A DNA stretch of 62,716 bases. Origin: Yeosuana aromativorans. GTDB lineage: Bacteria; Bacteroidota; Bacteroidia; Flavobacteriales; Flavobacteriaceae. Under the pieces are notes generated by a model that made no database searches, was not told where the DNA came from, and saw only the letters and a program-made list of their open reading frames with translations. The first letter of the stretch is position 1. Each line of letters opens with the position of its first letter. The position numbers and the translations under genes were made by a program. This document shows, one piece after another, positions 25,928 to 35,233 of this stretch. The stretch is taken from assembly GCF_014646655.1 (NCBI RefSeq), contig NZ_BMNR01000010.1, positions 1 through 62,716 on the forward strand. The letters run 5' to 3'.

Positions 25928-27168
25928 AATATTCTTTTTAGTTCTGTAATAAACTTTTCTAGTTCTGGTTCATTATTCATTCGAGCAATTTGCACTGCTT
26001 TCTTATACCATTTCCTTGTATCTTTCATTCTTCCAATAGCCTTAAAATAATTTCCTTTTGCAAAATGCAAAATCGAAGCGTCAGGAAATTTATCAAGTCC
26101 TAATTCTAAAATTTCAAGAGCATCTTCTAATTTATTATTCTCAAGATAAAAGCTAGCAAAATTATTGAACCACCTAGCTTGTCTATAATAATTTTTAATA
26201 AAATCTTTCCCATCAATTTCCCTCATTAACTCTTCAAAAATTACAAGATTATTTTCTTTATGGGCTTGTAATAAAAGATAGTGTTTTGTGTCAGGGTGAA
26301 TCTCTTCTGAAACTTGATATTTTTTACCTCTTACTTGATAATGCTTTTTAAGGCTTTCAATACCGCCAAAGTCTAAAAACTCTTTAATTGAATAAAACCG
26401 GATTGGTCCATAGTAATTAAAAAACAGTTTTAACCCTTCATTTATAGTAGTCAATGGAGTTGTATAATGATTCTCTTTATCTGAAAGATTGTATTTCCAT
26501 TCTATTTTTTTTGATGGATAACTTTGAAAAATAGAATCTAAGGAAGACATAGATTCTATTGCCCAATTTTCAAAACTTCCTAATGCCACATATAGTTTTA
26601 AATTATGTTGTGTGTTGTTTTTTAACATTCCGCTTACCATTTCTAAGCGGTCCTTTGAAATATGTGTAGGACTTGCCAAAAGAAAACCATTAAAAAGAGT
26701 AGGCTTGTTTGTAAATATCTCAACACCGAGTCCTGCTGCCATTTCCCAACCAAAATAAATTCTCTCATCGATTGTTCTATATTTTACGTTTATTTCAGGA
26801 ATCAATTCTTCTTCCAGAAATTGAATAAATTTTGAAGACTCCTTATTGAACAGATTACGTCTTTTTTCGGAGTCTGTATTAATTCCAACAACAATAAATT
26901 CTGGTGTGATTTCTTGCCAAGTAAGATTTTGCTGAAATACAATGCCGTTCAAAAAATAGCGTTGGGCATCTATTACATAAAGAACTGGATATTTTTTTAA
27001 ACTTTTATAGTAATTAGATGGTAAAAAAATTTGGATGTCTCGTTCCTCTTGTAAAATATTGGATTTTAGAATTATTGAATTACAAAATTCTTTTCTTTCA
27101 TTTAAATTTTGAGATACCACTTGGCTTATCATTAAAAGTAGAATTATTATGTAATGGATTTTTGTCAT
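25924..27168 (-). CDS. Secreted alpha/beta-hydrolase-fold protein with TPR C-terminus; nucleophile Ser missing
   Basis: The ATG at 27168 gives a clean signal peptide (MTKIHYIIILLLMISQVVS); an ATG at 27204 is possible. Residues about 30-280 resemble the esterase (IroE/Fes-like) family: RDIQIFLPSNYY, YPVLYVIDAQRYF, EFIVVGINTDSEKRR. The nucleophile elbow, normally G-H-S-x-G-G, reads G-W-E-M-A-A, so the serine is Glu. The C-terminal 120 residues form TPR-like helices (LEDALEILELGLDKFPDASILHFAKG). It is a paralogue of the protein at 34072-35217, which has the same change. It is probably a periplasmic binding or scaffold protein rather than an esterase. It overlaps the SDR gene by 4 bp. Confidence 0.75.
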   Translation of the reverse strand: MTKIHYIIILLLMISQVVSQNLNERKEFCNSIILKSNILQEERDIQIFLPSNYYKSLKKYPVLYVIDAQRYFLNGIVFQQNLTWQEITPEFIVVGINTDSEKRRNLFNKESSKFIQFLEEELIPEINVKYRTIDERIYFGWEMAAGLGVEIFTNKPTLFNGFLLASPTHISKDRLEMVSGMLKNNTQHNLKLYVALGSFENWAIESMSSLDSIFQSYPSKKIEWKYNLSDKENHYTTPLTTINEGLKLFFNYYGPIRFYSIKEFLDFGGIESLKKHYQVRGKKYQVSEEIHPDTKHYLLLQAHKENNLVIFEELMREIDGKDFIKNYYRQARWFNNFASFYLENNKLEDALEILELGLDKFPDASILHFAKGNYFKAIGRMKDTRKWYKKAVQIARMNNEPELEKFITELKRIL

Positions 27169-27208
27169 ATTATTTTCGAAATTGCTATAAAGGCTACTCT
27201 TCATAAAA

Positions 27209-28408
27209 TTATATACTACTGATTTTTTTATAAATCCCTTGAGTTATAATAGTAGACCACCAGCCCTTGTTTTCCAAAATTGGCGACAGGCCCAATAGTT
27301 CCCCACTAGGTGACCAATTAAATTTTATATAGTCATTGGACGTCGATCCTTTAAAGTCGAATGTGTCTTTAGAGATGGGTTTCAGTTCAAAATAAAAGGC
27401 ACCTTTCTGTATTGCAAATAGTTTTCCATCTTTAAGAACAATTTCAATCACCTTCCCATCTGTTAATTTGTAAACCCCAACATAAGCCATCAGTTCATTA
27501 TTTGTCAATTGATAACCTTTGCTAAAATCTACCTCCAACAATTCTTGAATTTGATATTTTAAATAAGGTCCTAAAATTGGATAGGCCTCTAAATCCCTGA
27601 CAATAGCATTGAGTTCAACATCCATGGACATTTCCTCTGCCTTTAATCCTGTTTCATATAGCTGGCCTACACGTTTGGCAAATTTGGTGTAAATCTCTTT
27701 ATTTGCAATCAGTTGTTTTTTGCTGCCAAAATAGAAATGAGGATTTTTGGACGTATTTCCTGAAACTATGATGGTATTTTCGTCACTCAATGAAATTGCC
27801 TTATTTATTCCTGTCACAACACCTTCCAATCCATTCGGGCCAGTATAGGTTAGCCAATTAGTCCTAAAACCATCACTCATAAACAACACATTGCTTTTTT
27901 CTAAATGAACATCAATATGATCAAGGGTATGTGAGGGTGTATGGTATGCCGTAACCACCTCATCACCTATAGGAATAGATATAGAATCCTTAAAAAGGAC
28001 GTCGTAATAAGCTCGTGAATACTTCATATTGTAATGCGAAACTATAGTGGCACCTTTATTTGCAAAATAGGCATTGGCATGATGGTTATATGGATCTGAA
28101 TCGCTATTGATGACATAGGTTATCGGGAAATCTGTAATTTTCCGGATTTCTTGTTCCAAAGCTGTTGCACTATTTAACATCATGACATTAATAAGCAACA
28201 CTTGATCTTTGCCTATGACCACGCCTAAATTAACATTGGCATTGCCTTGCCATAGTTGCGTTAAAATATAGACGTTCTCATTTACTTTTTTAACATCATA
28301 TTTAGCTTGTGCAAAAAGTGGAGTCGTCCAAAAAACAGCACATAGGCATATTACACTTATGAATTTAATAACTTTCAATACTTTTTTATTTAGCCTAAAA
28401 GACTGCAT
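27209..28408 (-). CDS. Secreted metallo-beta-lactamase-fold protein with altered metal site
   Basis: About 399 residues. The ATG at 28408, 1 nt after the upstream stop, begins MQSFRLNKK and a signal peptide (CLCAVFWTTPLFAQA). The fold is recognisable: NVYILTQLWQGNANVNLGVVIG, ITYVIN, VTAYHTPSHTLDHIDVHL and VLFMSDGF. However, the H-x-H-x-D-H zinc motif is replaced by D-S-D-P-Y-N at the same place after VIN, and the late G-H-G His is also absent (SGNTS). The third His and the bridging Asp remain. It is therefore probably not a standard dizinc hydrolase. A C-terminal 100-residue beta domain follows. It is in the middle of the hydrolase operon. Confidence 0.75.
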   Translation of the reverse strand: MQSFRLNKKVLKVIKFISVICLCAVFWTTPLFAQAKYDVKKVNENVYILTQLWQGNANVNLGVVIGKDQVLLINVMMLNSATALEQEIRKITDFPITYVINSDSDPYNHHANAYFANKGATIVSHYNMKYSRAYYDVLFKDSISIPIGDEVVTAYHTPSHTLDHIDVHLEKSNVLFMSDGFRTNWLTYTGPNGLEGVVTGINKAISLSDENTIIVSGNTSKNPHFYFGSKKQLIANKEIYTKFAKRVGQLYETGLKAEEMSMDVELNAIVRDLEAYPILGPYLKYQIQELLEVDFSKGYQLTNNELMAYVGVYKLTDGKVIEIVLKDGKLFAIQKGAFYFELKPISKDTFDFKGSTSNDYIKFNWSPSGELLGLSPILENKGWWSTIITQGIYKKISSI

Positions 28409-28409
28409 T

Positions 28410-28874
28410 CTACCAATACTCTTTAATCCTAAAAATCTTTCCATTCTTAAACTCGAAAAGTGCCATTTGTTCGTCACCTTCAACCATTTTACCATTTTCT
28501 TTTGTGATGAAGCGTTTGCTTACTGTAATGGCATTTAAGCCATAAATGGTATTTTCGATTTTTATATCTACAACACTTCCATCATAACCTCCATTGTCTT
28601 GATTGCGTTTATACCCATTATATAAATCCTCTCTTGCATAAACCCCTCCATATTTTGGGTGTACATAGGTAAAATCGTCGGTGAACAGTTCAAAGATGTT
28701 ATCGATGTCTTTTAAGGTGGAGTTTTTTTGAAATACCTTTAGGTTTAACTTGTAATATTGATTTAACACATGGTTTAGCGAATCTTTATGTGTAGTCAAT
28801 TTATTTTCCTGTGCTTGTGCCAAGTTAAGGCCGCTAAACAATAGTGTTATTAGAATGATAAATTTTAGTTTCAT
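28410..28874 (-). CDS. Secreted NTF2-like (SnoaL/DUF4440) protein
   Basis: The start at 28874 (MKLKFIILITLLFSGLNLAQAQ) gives an ideal signal peptide; a start at 28895 is possible. The mature 130 residues follow the nuclear-transport-factor-2-like cone fold: LNHVLNQYYKLNL, IDNIFELFTDDFTYVHPKYGG, and a final sheet EQMALFEFKNGKIFRIKEYW. Family knowledge: a versatile pocket protein, enzyme or binding partner; no activity can be read. Its stop is 1 nt before the start of the metallo-beta-lactamase-fold gene, a coupling that suggests the two products act together. Confidence 0.75.
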   Translation of the reverse strand: MKLKFIILITLLFSGLNLAQAQENKLTTHKDSLNHVLNQYYKLNLKVFQKNSTLKDIDNIFELFTDDFTYVHPKYGGVYAREDLYNGYKRNQDNGGYDGSVVDIKIENTIYGLNAITVSKRFITKENGKMVEGDEQMALFEFKNGKIFRIKEYW

Positions 28875-28900
28875 GATTTTAATTTTTAATTCCATTTAAA

Positions 28901-29992
28901 TTAGTTCTCAAGAATCCAAGATGAAATCTCATTTAAGAAACCCTCTACAAATTTCTTTTCAAGTGTTGCATATTCACTTCTTTTCCCCGTTTTTGCTTTT
29001 TGGAAAAAATGATTCGCATTATCAAATGTGATGAAATGATAATCTGTCCCTGATTTTAGAAGGGCGTTTTCCATTCGATCCTTATTCTGCTCAAGAGGAA
29101 CCTGAAAATCTAAACCTCCAAATAGGCCTAGTACTGGGACTTTTAATTGTTCTAAATCTTTTGAAGGGTCGTGGTAAAGAAACGACGTAAGTGATGGCAA
29201 CCCATAAATAATTTTGAATTCATTTGCTTTAGAGGTTGCTTCCTGTTTCATTTTTAAACTATCAACCATTCCCTCGGTAGACGACATTTTATATAAAATA
29301 GATTCCGTAGTATCTTTGAATAAACGGTAAGCTTTATTTATATTTTTATCATCTTCTATAGCTCTCATCAATTTATTGTGTGCTGATACATCCGCTTCAA
29401 TCAATGATTTAGGAATAGTAGTCTCCTCATATTCCTGCCTTACTTGATACAAAACAACTTCTAACAGCGGAACTGCAGGAGCAGCCATCAAAATCACTTT
29501 TTTTACTGACTTATTGTTTACAGCAACTTTTCCAGCAAGAATACCTCCTTGACTATGTCCAAACAATATAAAATCATGAAAGGTATGCTCTTTGCTAGTT
29601 TTAAAATAGTTCATTATGTTTTCCAAGTCCTTTAAATGGTCTTCAATGGTACTGTTTACAAAATCCCCTGTGCTTTCACCTACACCTCTGTCGTCATAAC
29701 GAAAAGATGCGATTCCTTGAGAAGCTAGATGTTCGGCGATAACTTTCATTATTTTAAAGCCTTCTAATGTTTCGTCTCTATCCTGGTCTCCACTTCCTGA
29801 AAGCATTATAACTAGGGATGACGTTTTAAGATTTGTTGGTATAGTAAGGGTACCGCCTATTTGGACCTCTTTTGTTTTAATAATTAAGTCAATTATCTCT
29901 AAGTTCTTGTTTTGAAAACTGTTATTTGCCAAACAAGAAAAAGTAATTGTAAAAATTCCGATTATCCCAAATAATTTTATAATGTCTTTCAT
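28901..29992 (-). CDS. Secreted alpha/beta hydrolase (serine aminopeptidase S33-like)
   Basis: 363 residues from the ATG at 29992 (MKDIIKLFGIIGIFTITFSC), which looks like a lipoprotein or signal peptide. Intact catalytic features: oxyanion HG-equivalent MLSGSGDQDRD, FRYDDRGVGES, nucleophile elbow LFGHSQGG (Ser), and C-terminal FGGLDFQVP (Asp) and DNANHFF (His). Family knowledge: this YfhR/S33-like group cleaves esters or peptides. Unlike the two paralogues nearby it keeps a full triad. It is 2 bp from the permease/peptidase gene start side of the operon and 27 bp from the NTF2-like gene. Confidence 0.85.
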   Translation of the reverse strand: MKDIIKLFGIIGIFTITFSCLANNSFQNKNLEIIDLIIKTKEVQIGGTLTIPTNLKTSSLVIMLSGSGDQDRDETLEGFKIMKVIAEHLASQGIASFRYDDRGVGESTGDFVNSTIEDHLKDLENIMNYFKTSKEHTFHDFILFGHSQGGILAGKVAVNNKSVKKVILMAAPAVPLLEVVLYQVRQEYEETTIPKSLIEADVSAHNKLMRAIEDDKNINKAYRLFKDTTESILYKMSSTEGMVDSLKMKQEATSKANEFKIIYGLPSLTSFLYHDPSKDLEQLKVPVLGLFGGLDFQVPLEQNKDRMENALLKSGTDYHFITFDNANHFFQKAKTGKRSEYATLEKKFVEGFLNEISSWILEN

Positions 29993-30029
29993 GTCATGTG
30001 ATTTTTGTTTTAGGTAATTAATCTTCATT

Positions 30030-33000
30030 TTAAATTTCTTTAAATAAAGTTTCTATTTTAGACTTTAAGTTATCATTAGGAACTACCTTATAAAATTCCT
30101 CAAGCAAATCCAAAGTGGTTGGCTTTTTAGGATATTGATTATTCAAAAGGAAATTTTTAAGTGCCATATTAACATAGTCTTCTCCTATTAACTCAGTTAA
30201 TTTCACAATAACTATTGCTCCTTTAGAATAGGCAATATGTGAATTCCCATAAGCGACTTTGTATAGCGGCTGATTTTCACTTAGTCCTTTCTCATTCTCA
30301 TAAATTTGCTGATGAATTTTTAATCGTTCCATCATTTTCCCCTTACCATACATCTTTTTGTACAGCATCATTTCAGTGTACATTGCTAAGGTCTCAGTAA
30401 GCATAGACGCCCCTTCTCTATCATCTGGGTTGATTTGACTATTGCCCCACCAAAGATGTGAAAGCTCATGTCCTGCCAATTCATTAATAACATCTTGCTT
30501 TTTATCGCCTTCAAGATTAGTATGAAAAATCATATCTTCAGTCATGAAAATAGCTGATGGGTATGCTGTTGCAGCAAACCCCCTGGTAAAAGAGGAAACT
30601 TCTACAAAATTGATGCTCTTAAAAGGATATTTACCAAAATTATCGGTACAATAATCCAACGTTAGTTTAGCATTATCTAGCAAATGGTCTACATTTTCAA
30701 AATGATTTTTGGTGTAAAAAACATTGATTTCTATATTTTTATGTTGAACTTCTTTATGTTCATATACTGCTGATGAAACTGCAAATCGAAAAGGAATATA
30801 TTCAGCTTTATAGTTGAAATAATTTCTATTAGCATCAGACCACTGTTTTGCTAAATCTCCTGTTCCAATGGCTGTTTGTGAAGCTTCTGTAGAAACTGTC
30901 ATATTCAAATTTATAAAGTCGTTTTTGAAAACCTCTGGTGCTTCCAATTTCTTTATTTCAGAAGCTTTTCCTAATTGAAATTCTTCCCGCTTAAGTTCTT
31001 CTTCAATTTCTCTATCCTTTTGATATCCGATAGATGGGAAGTAATTGCTAATTCGCATAAAGGAACCATTTTCAATAATGGCATTAAATGATTGATGGCC
31101 GTTTACAGCAAACCATTTATAGGATAAGTTAAAACTTAAAGTAGCTCTTTCGTAAGGTTCCAATGGTTTTTGCAGTTTTATTTCAGTAACATATTCTTCC
31201 AGTTTTAAACTGTTGCCATTACTTTTAAATAATGCATCGTCAACTTTTAAATCGGGGTGAAAATTTATCAATATATTCTCAATTGGCTTTTCAGTTTGAT
31301 TAGTTAAAACATAATCTCCGTGAATTTGATAAGCATTTTTCGAAGGATAAAGCTGAATATCTGTATTTACTTCATTTATAGTGGGTTGAGGCAGCATTTC
31401 ATATTTGCGGTAATTCTGTTCATAATGAATTGCATCTAAAATAGATTTTTCTTCATTCTTCGGAATGTAGCCTTCCATAAAAAGAGTCGCACTAAAAGCT
31501 CCTAAAATCAATACTGTTGAAACGAAAATGGTCTTTCTAATAGTCCACGCCTTTGTTTTCATAAATTCGTTTATAAACCAAAGCAGCACAATTAAACTAA
31601 CCCCGAACAATAGACGTTGAGAGAAGGCAGAAATATAAATTCCATAACCATTAAATTCGCTAAAACTACCCTTAAAGCTTGAAAATATTTGCACTAATGG
31701 ATAGGGAAAAATCATATTAGATAATGGCGTTGCTAAAGCAAAAACCGCTACTGTAGAAACTCCTAAAGCTACAAATCGATTCTTGAAGATATCGTTTATT
31801 AGTAATAGAAAGGCCGCAAACAATATTAAAGGTATTGTATTAAAGGTGATAACGCCTAAATATGCATACCAATCAATTTTAAAGTAATTATAGCTAAACT
31901 GAAATATGAGTCCTTCAGCAATTAGCAAAAAGGTGAAAAAAAACACCAACAGGCTCACTGACATAAAATGTCCCAATAACTTACTACTAGAGAAAAAAGT
32001 ACTTCTTTCAATCAAATCAAAGCCAGAAGTATGACTTCTCCAATACAAATCATTAATGAAATAGACTAAAATCAATAATCCAAATAAATGAAAGTTTTCA
32101 GAAATCGAGGTAGCTAACAGACCTGAACTGGCAAATTTTTCAGGCAATCGAATACCTTTATCTATGTCTGCAAACATTTCCATTCCTACATAAAATATTA
32201 ATAGTATAGAGACGGCAACTATAGACACGCTTTTAAATAGATAGATTACATCTATTTTCGCAAAAGAAAATACTGATTTAATACCTGTTAAATTTCCAAA
32301 GTACAGTTGTGTTGTTTTAATTTCTTTTAGCTTAACAAAGGAATAAGTTTTAACTATTTCTGTTTTCTTATGGGCTTTATTTACTTTTCTTTTAGAAAAA
32401 GAAAACAAACGGTAACTCAGCCATAAAAAGAATCCTGATAGGGTAACTACGATTAAGCGGTTTATTAATAGTATTCCTGATAAGGGTACAATCAATTCAT
32501 TTTTTTGATGCACAGAAAATGTTCTTGCTTCAAAAAAGTAAGCCGATAAGCCAAAGGGATCTAAAAAAGCTGATAGTTGTTGCGCCTCTATAGATTGTGG
32601 TAGACTACTTGACATAAATGGTGAGTTAGAAAACACTAAAAGCACCATATAAAGTACATACAGTAATAAGCCAGCAACAACAACTAATAACTTCTTATGT
32701 GTTGAATATGCAACGAAAAATAAAAAACTACAAACAAAAAAACAGTTTAGTAATCCAAAAACTAAAAGCGGGTACAAGTAATGCCATATACTAAAGCTAG
32801 TTTGCATTTCAGGGCCAATTCGCAAATTCTGACCAATGATAAAACCTAAAATTATCAGTACAAAACTTAAAGCTGTTTTAAAGAAAAGAAACCAAAATTT
32901 CCCTTTTAAATAAGTCGTTTTGCTTAAAGGCAGGGAGAAAAACATAATATCAAACTTAGCATCCCATTCTTTAAAAAGTATTTGACATGAATATAAAATG

Positions 33001-33200
33001 GCGAAAAATATAATCGACAAACTCAGCATTCCCATCATAAAACCGATGGTGTATGGTGAATTAAGATATATACCTTCTCCTGCAGTAAGATTAAATTTAT
33101 TGCCACAGAAAACTCCAATAAATATCATAATTAAAACAAATAGACTCATCGTCCAAAGTTTTGGGTTTTGTCTTAATTCAAATTTAAATATAGAATTCAT
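30030..33200 (-). CDS. ABC transporter permease fused to M1-family aminopeptidase
   Basis: 1056 residues. The first 550 hold two ABC-2-type permease units, each with six or so hydrophobic segments. The last 450 are a gluzincin peptidase with HELSH (about residues 909-913) and a downstream MLTETLAMY Glu. The usual GAMEN loop is replaced by FAATAYPSAIF, as in other members of this fusion family to my knowledge. The peptidase would face the periplasm. It overlaps the ATPase gene by 4 bp, so the ATPase is its partner. Function is unproven: export, or processing of a peptide at the membrane, is an inference. Confidence 0.9.
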   Translation of the reverse strand: MNSIFKFELRQNPKLWTMSLFVLIMIFIGVFCGNKFNLTAGEGIYLNSPYTIGFMMGMLSLSIIFFAILYSCQILFKEWDAKFDIMFFSLPLSKTTYLKGKFWFLFFKTALSFVLIILGFIIGQNLRIGPEMQTSFSIWHYLYPLLVFGLLNCFFVCSFLFFVAYSTHKKLLVVVAGLLLYVLYMVLLVFSNSPFMSSSLPQSIEAQQLSAFLDPFGLSAYFFEARTFSVHQKNELIVPLSGILLINRLIVVTLSGFFLWLSYRLFSFSKRKVNKAHKKTEIVKTYSFVKLKEIKTTQLYFGNLTGIKSVFSFAKIDVIYLFKSVSIVAVSILLIFYVGMEMFADIDKGIRLPEKFASSGLLATSISENFHLFGLLILVYFINDLYWRSHTSGFDLIERSTFFSSSKLLGHFMSVSLLVFFFTFLLIAEGLIFQFSYNYFKIDWYAYLGVITFNTIPLILFAAFLLLINDIFKNRFVALGVSTVAVFALATPLSNMIFPYPLVQIFSSFKGSFSEFNGYGIYISAFSQRLLFGVSLIVLLWFINEFMKTKAWTIRKTIFVSTVLILGAFSATLFMEGYIPKNEEKSILDAIHYEQNYRKYEMLPQPTINEVNTDIQLYPSKNAYQIHGDYVLTNQTEKPIENILINFHPDLKVDDALFKSNGNSLKLEEYVTEIKLQKPLEPYERATLSFNLSYKWFAVNGHQSFNAIIENGSFMRISNYFPSIGYQKDREIEEELKREEFQLGKASEIKKLEAPEVFKNDFINLNMTVSTEASQTAIGTGDLAKQWSDANRNYFNYKAEYIPFRFAVSSAVYEHKEVQHKNIEINVFYTKNHFENVDHLLDNAKLTLDYCTDNFGKYPFKSINFVEVSSFTRGFAATAYPSAIFMTEDMIFHTNLEGDKKQDVINELAGHELSHLWWGNSQINPDDREGASMLTETLAMYTEMMLYKKMYGKGKMMERLKIHQQIYENEKGLSENQPLYKVAYGNSHIAYSKGAIVIVKLTELIGEDYVNMALKNFLLNNQYPKKPTTLDLLEEFYKVVPNDNLKSKIETLFKEI

Positions 33201-34075
33201 GACCTGTTTGTTTGAGTTAGTGCATAAAAATAAACGTGTTCCAACAAAGGTGTCGTAGCTTCAAAATCACTTGGTTGATTTTCTGAGTATACTGTGATAT
33301 ATAATTCTCTCTCGATTAATTGTTGACTAATAACATTATAATTGTTTATATAGGATTCCAAATCACCTGTTTTGATTGATTTAGACCAAATCTTGTTTTC
33401 TAATTCAGAAATCAGGTCTTTAGGTGTACCGGTTTTTAAAATTTGGCCTTTGTTCATAATGGTCATTTTTGAACACAGATTCTTAACATCTTCCACTAAG
33501 TGAGTGGATAGAATTACAATAACTTCAGTACTAATATCATTTAATAAAGTATTGAAACGATTGCGTTCTTCTGGGTCTAGTCCAGCAGTGGGCTCATCCA
33601 CAATAATTATTTTCGGCTTTCCTAATAAAGCTTGTGCCACACCAAAGCGTTGTTTCATTCCACCTGAAAACGTATGTACTTCTTTGTTCTTAAAACCCCA
33701 AAGATTAACTTTCTCTAACAAATGTTGAATTTGGTTTTTGCGTTCTGTAGCATCTTTTACACCTTTTAAAATGGCAATATGATCTAATAGATTATAAGCA
33801 CTAACTTTAGGATATACACCAAAATCCTGAGGTAAAAACCCTAGGTGTTTTTTAATGTCGTCAGGATTTTTAACAATGTTAACATCGTTAAAAAGGATTT
33901 CACCTGAAGTGGGCTTTTGAAATCCAACAATTGTTTTCATTAAAGAGGATTTTCCTGCACCATTTGGACCTAATAAACCAAACATCCCATTCTCTATTTC
34001 TAAAGAAATATTTCTAATTGCTTGATGTCCGTTTTTATAAGTCAGCTCTAGATTATCAATTTTTAAAGTGTTCAT
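33197..34075 (-). CDS. ABC transporter ATP-binding protein
   Basis: 292 residues with Walker A GPNGAGKSS (about residue 38), Q-loop LPQDFGVYP, signature FSGGMKQRFG, Walker B IIIVDEPTAGLDPEER and the switch His in ILSTHLVED. The C-terminal 70 residues are a small extra domain. Family knowledge: energises an ABC-2 (CcmA/NatA-like) exporter. It overlaps both the permease/peptidase gene (33197-33200) and the esterase-like gene (34072-34075) by 4 bp, so the three are translationally coupled. Confidence 0.94.
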   Translation of the reverse strand: MNTLKIDNLELTYKNGHQAIRNISLEIENGMFGLLGPNGAGKSSLMKTIVGFQKPTSGEILFNDVNIVKNPDDIKKHLGFLPQDFGVYPKVSAYNLLDHIAILKGVKDATERKNQIQHLLEKVNLWGFKNKEVHTFSGGMKQRFGVAQALLGKPKIIIVDEPTAGLDPEERNRFNTLLNDISTEVIVILSTHLVEDVKNLCSKMTIMNKGQILKTGTPKDLISELENKIWSKSIKTGDLESYINNYNVISQQLIERELYITVYSENQPSDFEATTPLLEHVYFYALTQTNRS

Positions 34076-35217
34076 GATTTAATCTTTTTAATGGTGTTAA
34101 TCGTTCTTGTCTTTCGTTGTAATAGCTTTTTGGAATCTGGATATTTTTTCAACAAAAGATTGTATAGCTGAACTGCTTCTATAAATTGATTATTCTTTTC
34201 ATAAAATGCTGCAAAATGAGAAAGTGCATAATCTAAATTGCTATCAGCTAATTCATTTATTAACTCTTGTTTGTTTAATGAATTCAATAGTGTTTCAAAG
34301 TGATAAAAATCTCTTTCTCTCATGGCGCTTCTAATAATGGTAAATTTTGACCACAAAGAAAGTTCAGGAACAAAACCGTGCCTGTTGGCTCTTTCTTTTA
34401 CATATTTATAGGCATAATCCAAACCACCTTCATTAATAAATTTTTGAAGGTTATCGACTTCAAATTCTTGATAGTATTTATAATAATTTCGAATTCCATG
34501 ATATAGGGTTGGATACCCTGTTGAGCGGTGTTGCTCTATATCAAGTTTTAAGAAGGCCCATTGCAGACCATCTATATTTTTTTGAGCCAACAGGGAATCC
34601 AACTTAACTGCAGTGTGTTTTACATCATATTCATCCGGACTTACAGAAAAATATAGGTTAGTATGTAATGTTGAAACATCATTTAACTTATCTATGGCAT
34701 CGAGTATTGGGTAACCACTTGCCATAATATGTGCATCAAACAATGTTGGGGTTGATAACATGGTATTAAACACCACACTTGCACCATATTCCCAGCCAAA
34801 AATTAGGTTTTCATCATTAGTTCTAAAATTTATATTTATATATGCTGTAAGTTCCTTTTCAAGAAACTCAATAAACCTTTCTTTGCCATCTCCTAAATCT
34901 TGAAACCGCTTTGGATAGTCTGTTTTAACACCAACAACAATAAAGTCTGGAGTTAATTGAAACTGATTGAAAGATTGACTTAAACTAACAGCGTACAAAA
35001 AAAATCGTTGCCCATCTAATACATAAAGTACAGGGTATTTTTCTTTTGAATCTTTATAATTTGGAGGAAGATAGATTTGTATCTGACGTTCCTCGTTTAA
35101 TACCTTTGATTTAATAAAGTGATTGGTACCTACAATATTTTCTAATGCTCTATTTTGTGCAGCAAATTGTTGTACCCCGATAAAAAGTGTAAGTATGAAG
35201 AGAACTATTTTTTTCAC
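34072..35217 (-). CDS. Secreted alpha/beta-hydrolase-fold protein with TPR C-terminus; nucleophile Ser missing (second copy)
   Basis: 381 residues with signal peptide MKKIVLFILTLFIGVQQFAAQ. Esterase-like core: ERQIQIYLPPNYKDSKEKYP, YVLDGQRFFLYAV, FIVVGVKTDYPKR. The nucleophile elbow is G-W-E-Y-G-A instead of G-H-S-x-G-G. The C-terminal repeats (NNQFIEAVQLYNLLLKKYPDS) are TPR-like. It is a paralogue of 25924-27168 with the same layout and the same Ser-to-Glu change, so loss of classical esterase function predates the duplication. It is coupled to the ABC ATPase gene by a 4-bp overlap, which hints at a periplasmic partner of the transporter. Confidence 0.78.
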   Translation of the reverse strand: MKKIVLFILTLFIGVQQFAAQNRALENIVGTNHFIKSKVLNEERQIQIYLPPNYKDSKEKYPVLYVLDGQRFFLYAVSLSQSFNQFQLTPDFIVVGVKTDYPKRFQDLGDGKERFIEFLEKELTAYININFRTNDENLIFGWEYGASVVFNTMLSTPTLFDAHIMASGYPILDAIDKLNDVSTLHTNLYFSVSPDEYDVKHTAVKLDSLLAQKNIDGLQWAFLKLDIEQHRSTGYPTLYHGIRNYYKYYQEFEVDNLQKFINEGGLDYAYKYVKERANRHGFVPELSLWSKFTIIRSAMRERDFYHFETLLNSLNKQELINELADSNLDYALSHFAAFYEKNNQFIEAVQLYNLLLKKYPDSKKLLQRKTRTINTIKKIKS

Positions 35218-35233
35218 AATTTAAGTTTATTTT

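Noticed and set aside
27209-28408. Quorum-quenching lactonase or true beta-lactamase
   Set aside because: The H-x-H-x-D-H zinc motif is missing, so assigning a zinc hydrolase activity is not supported.
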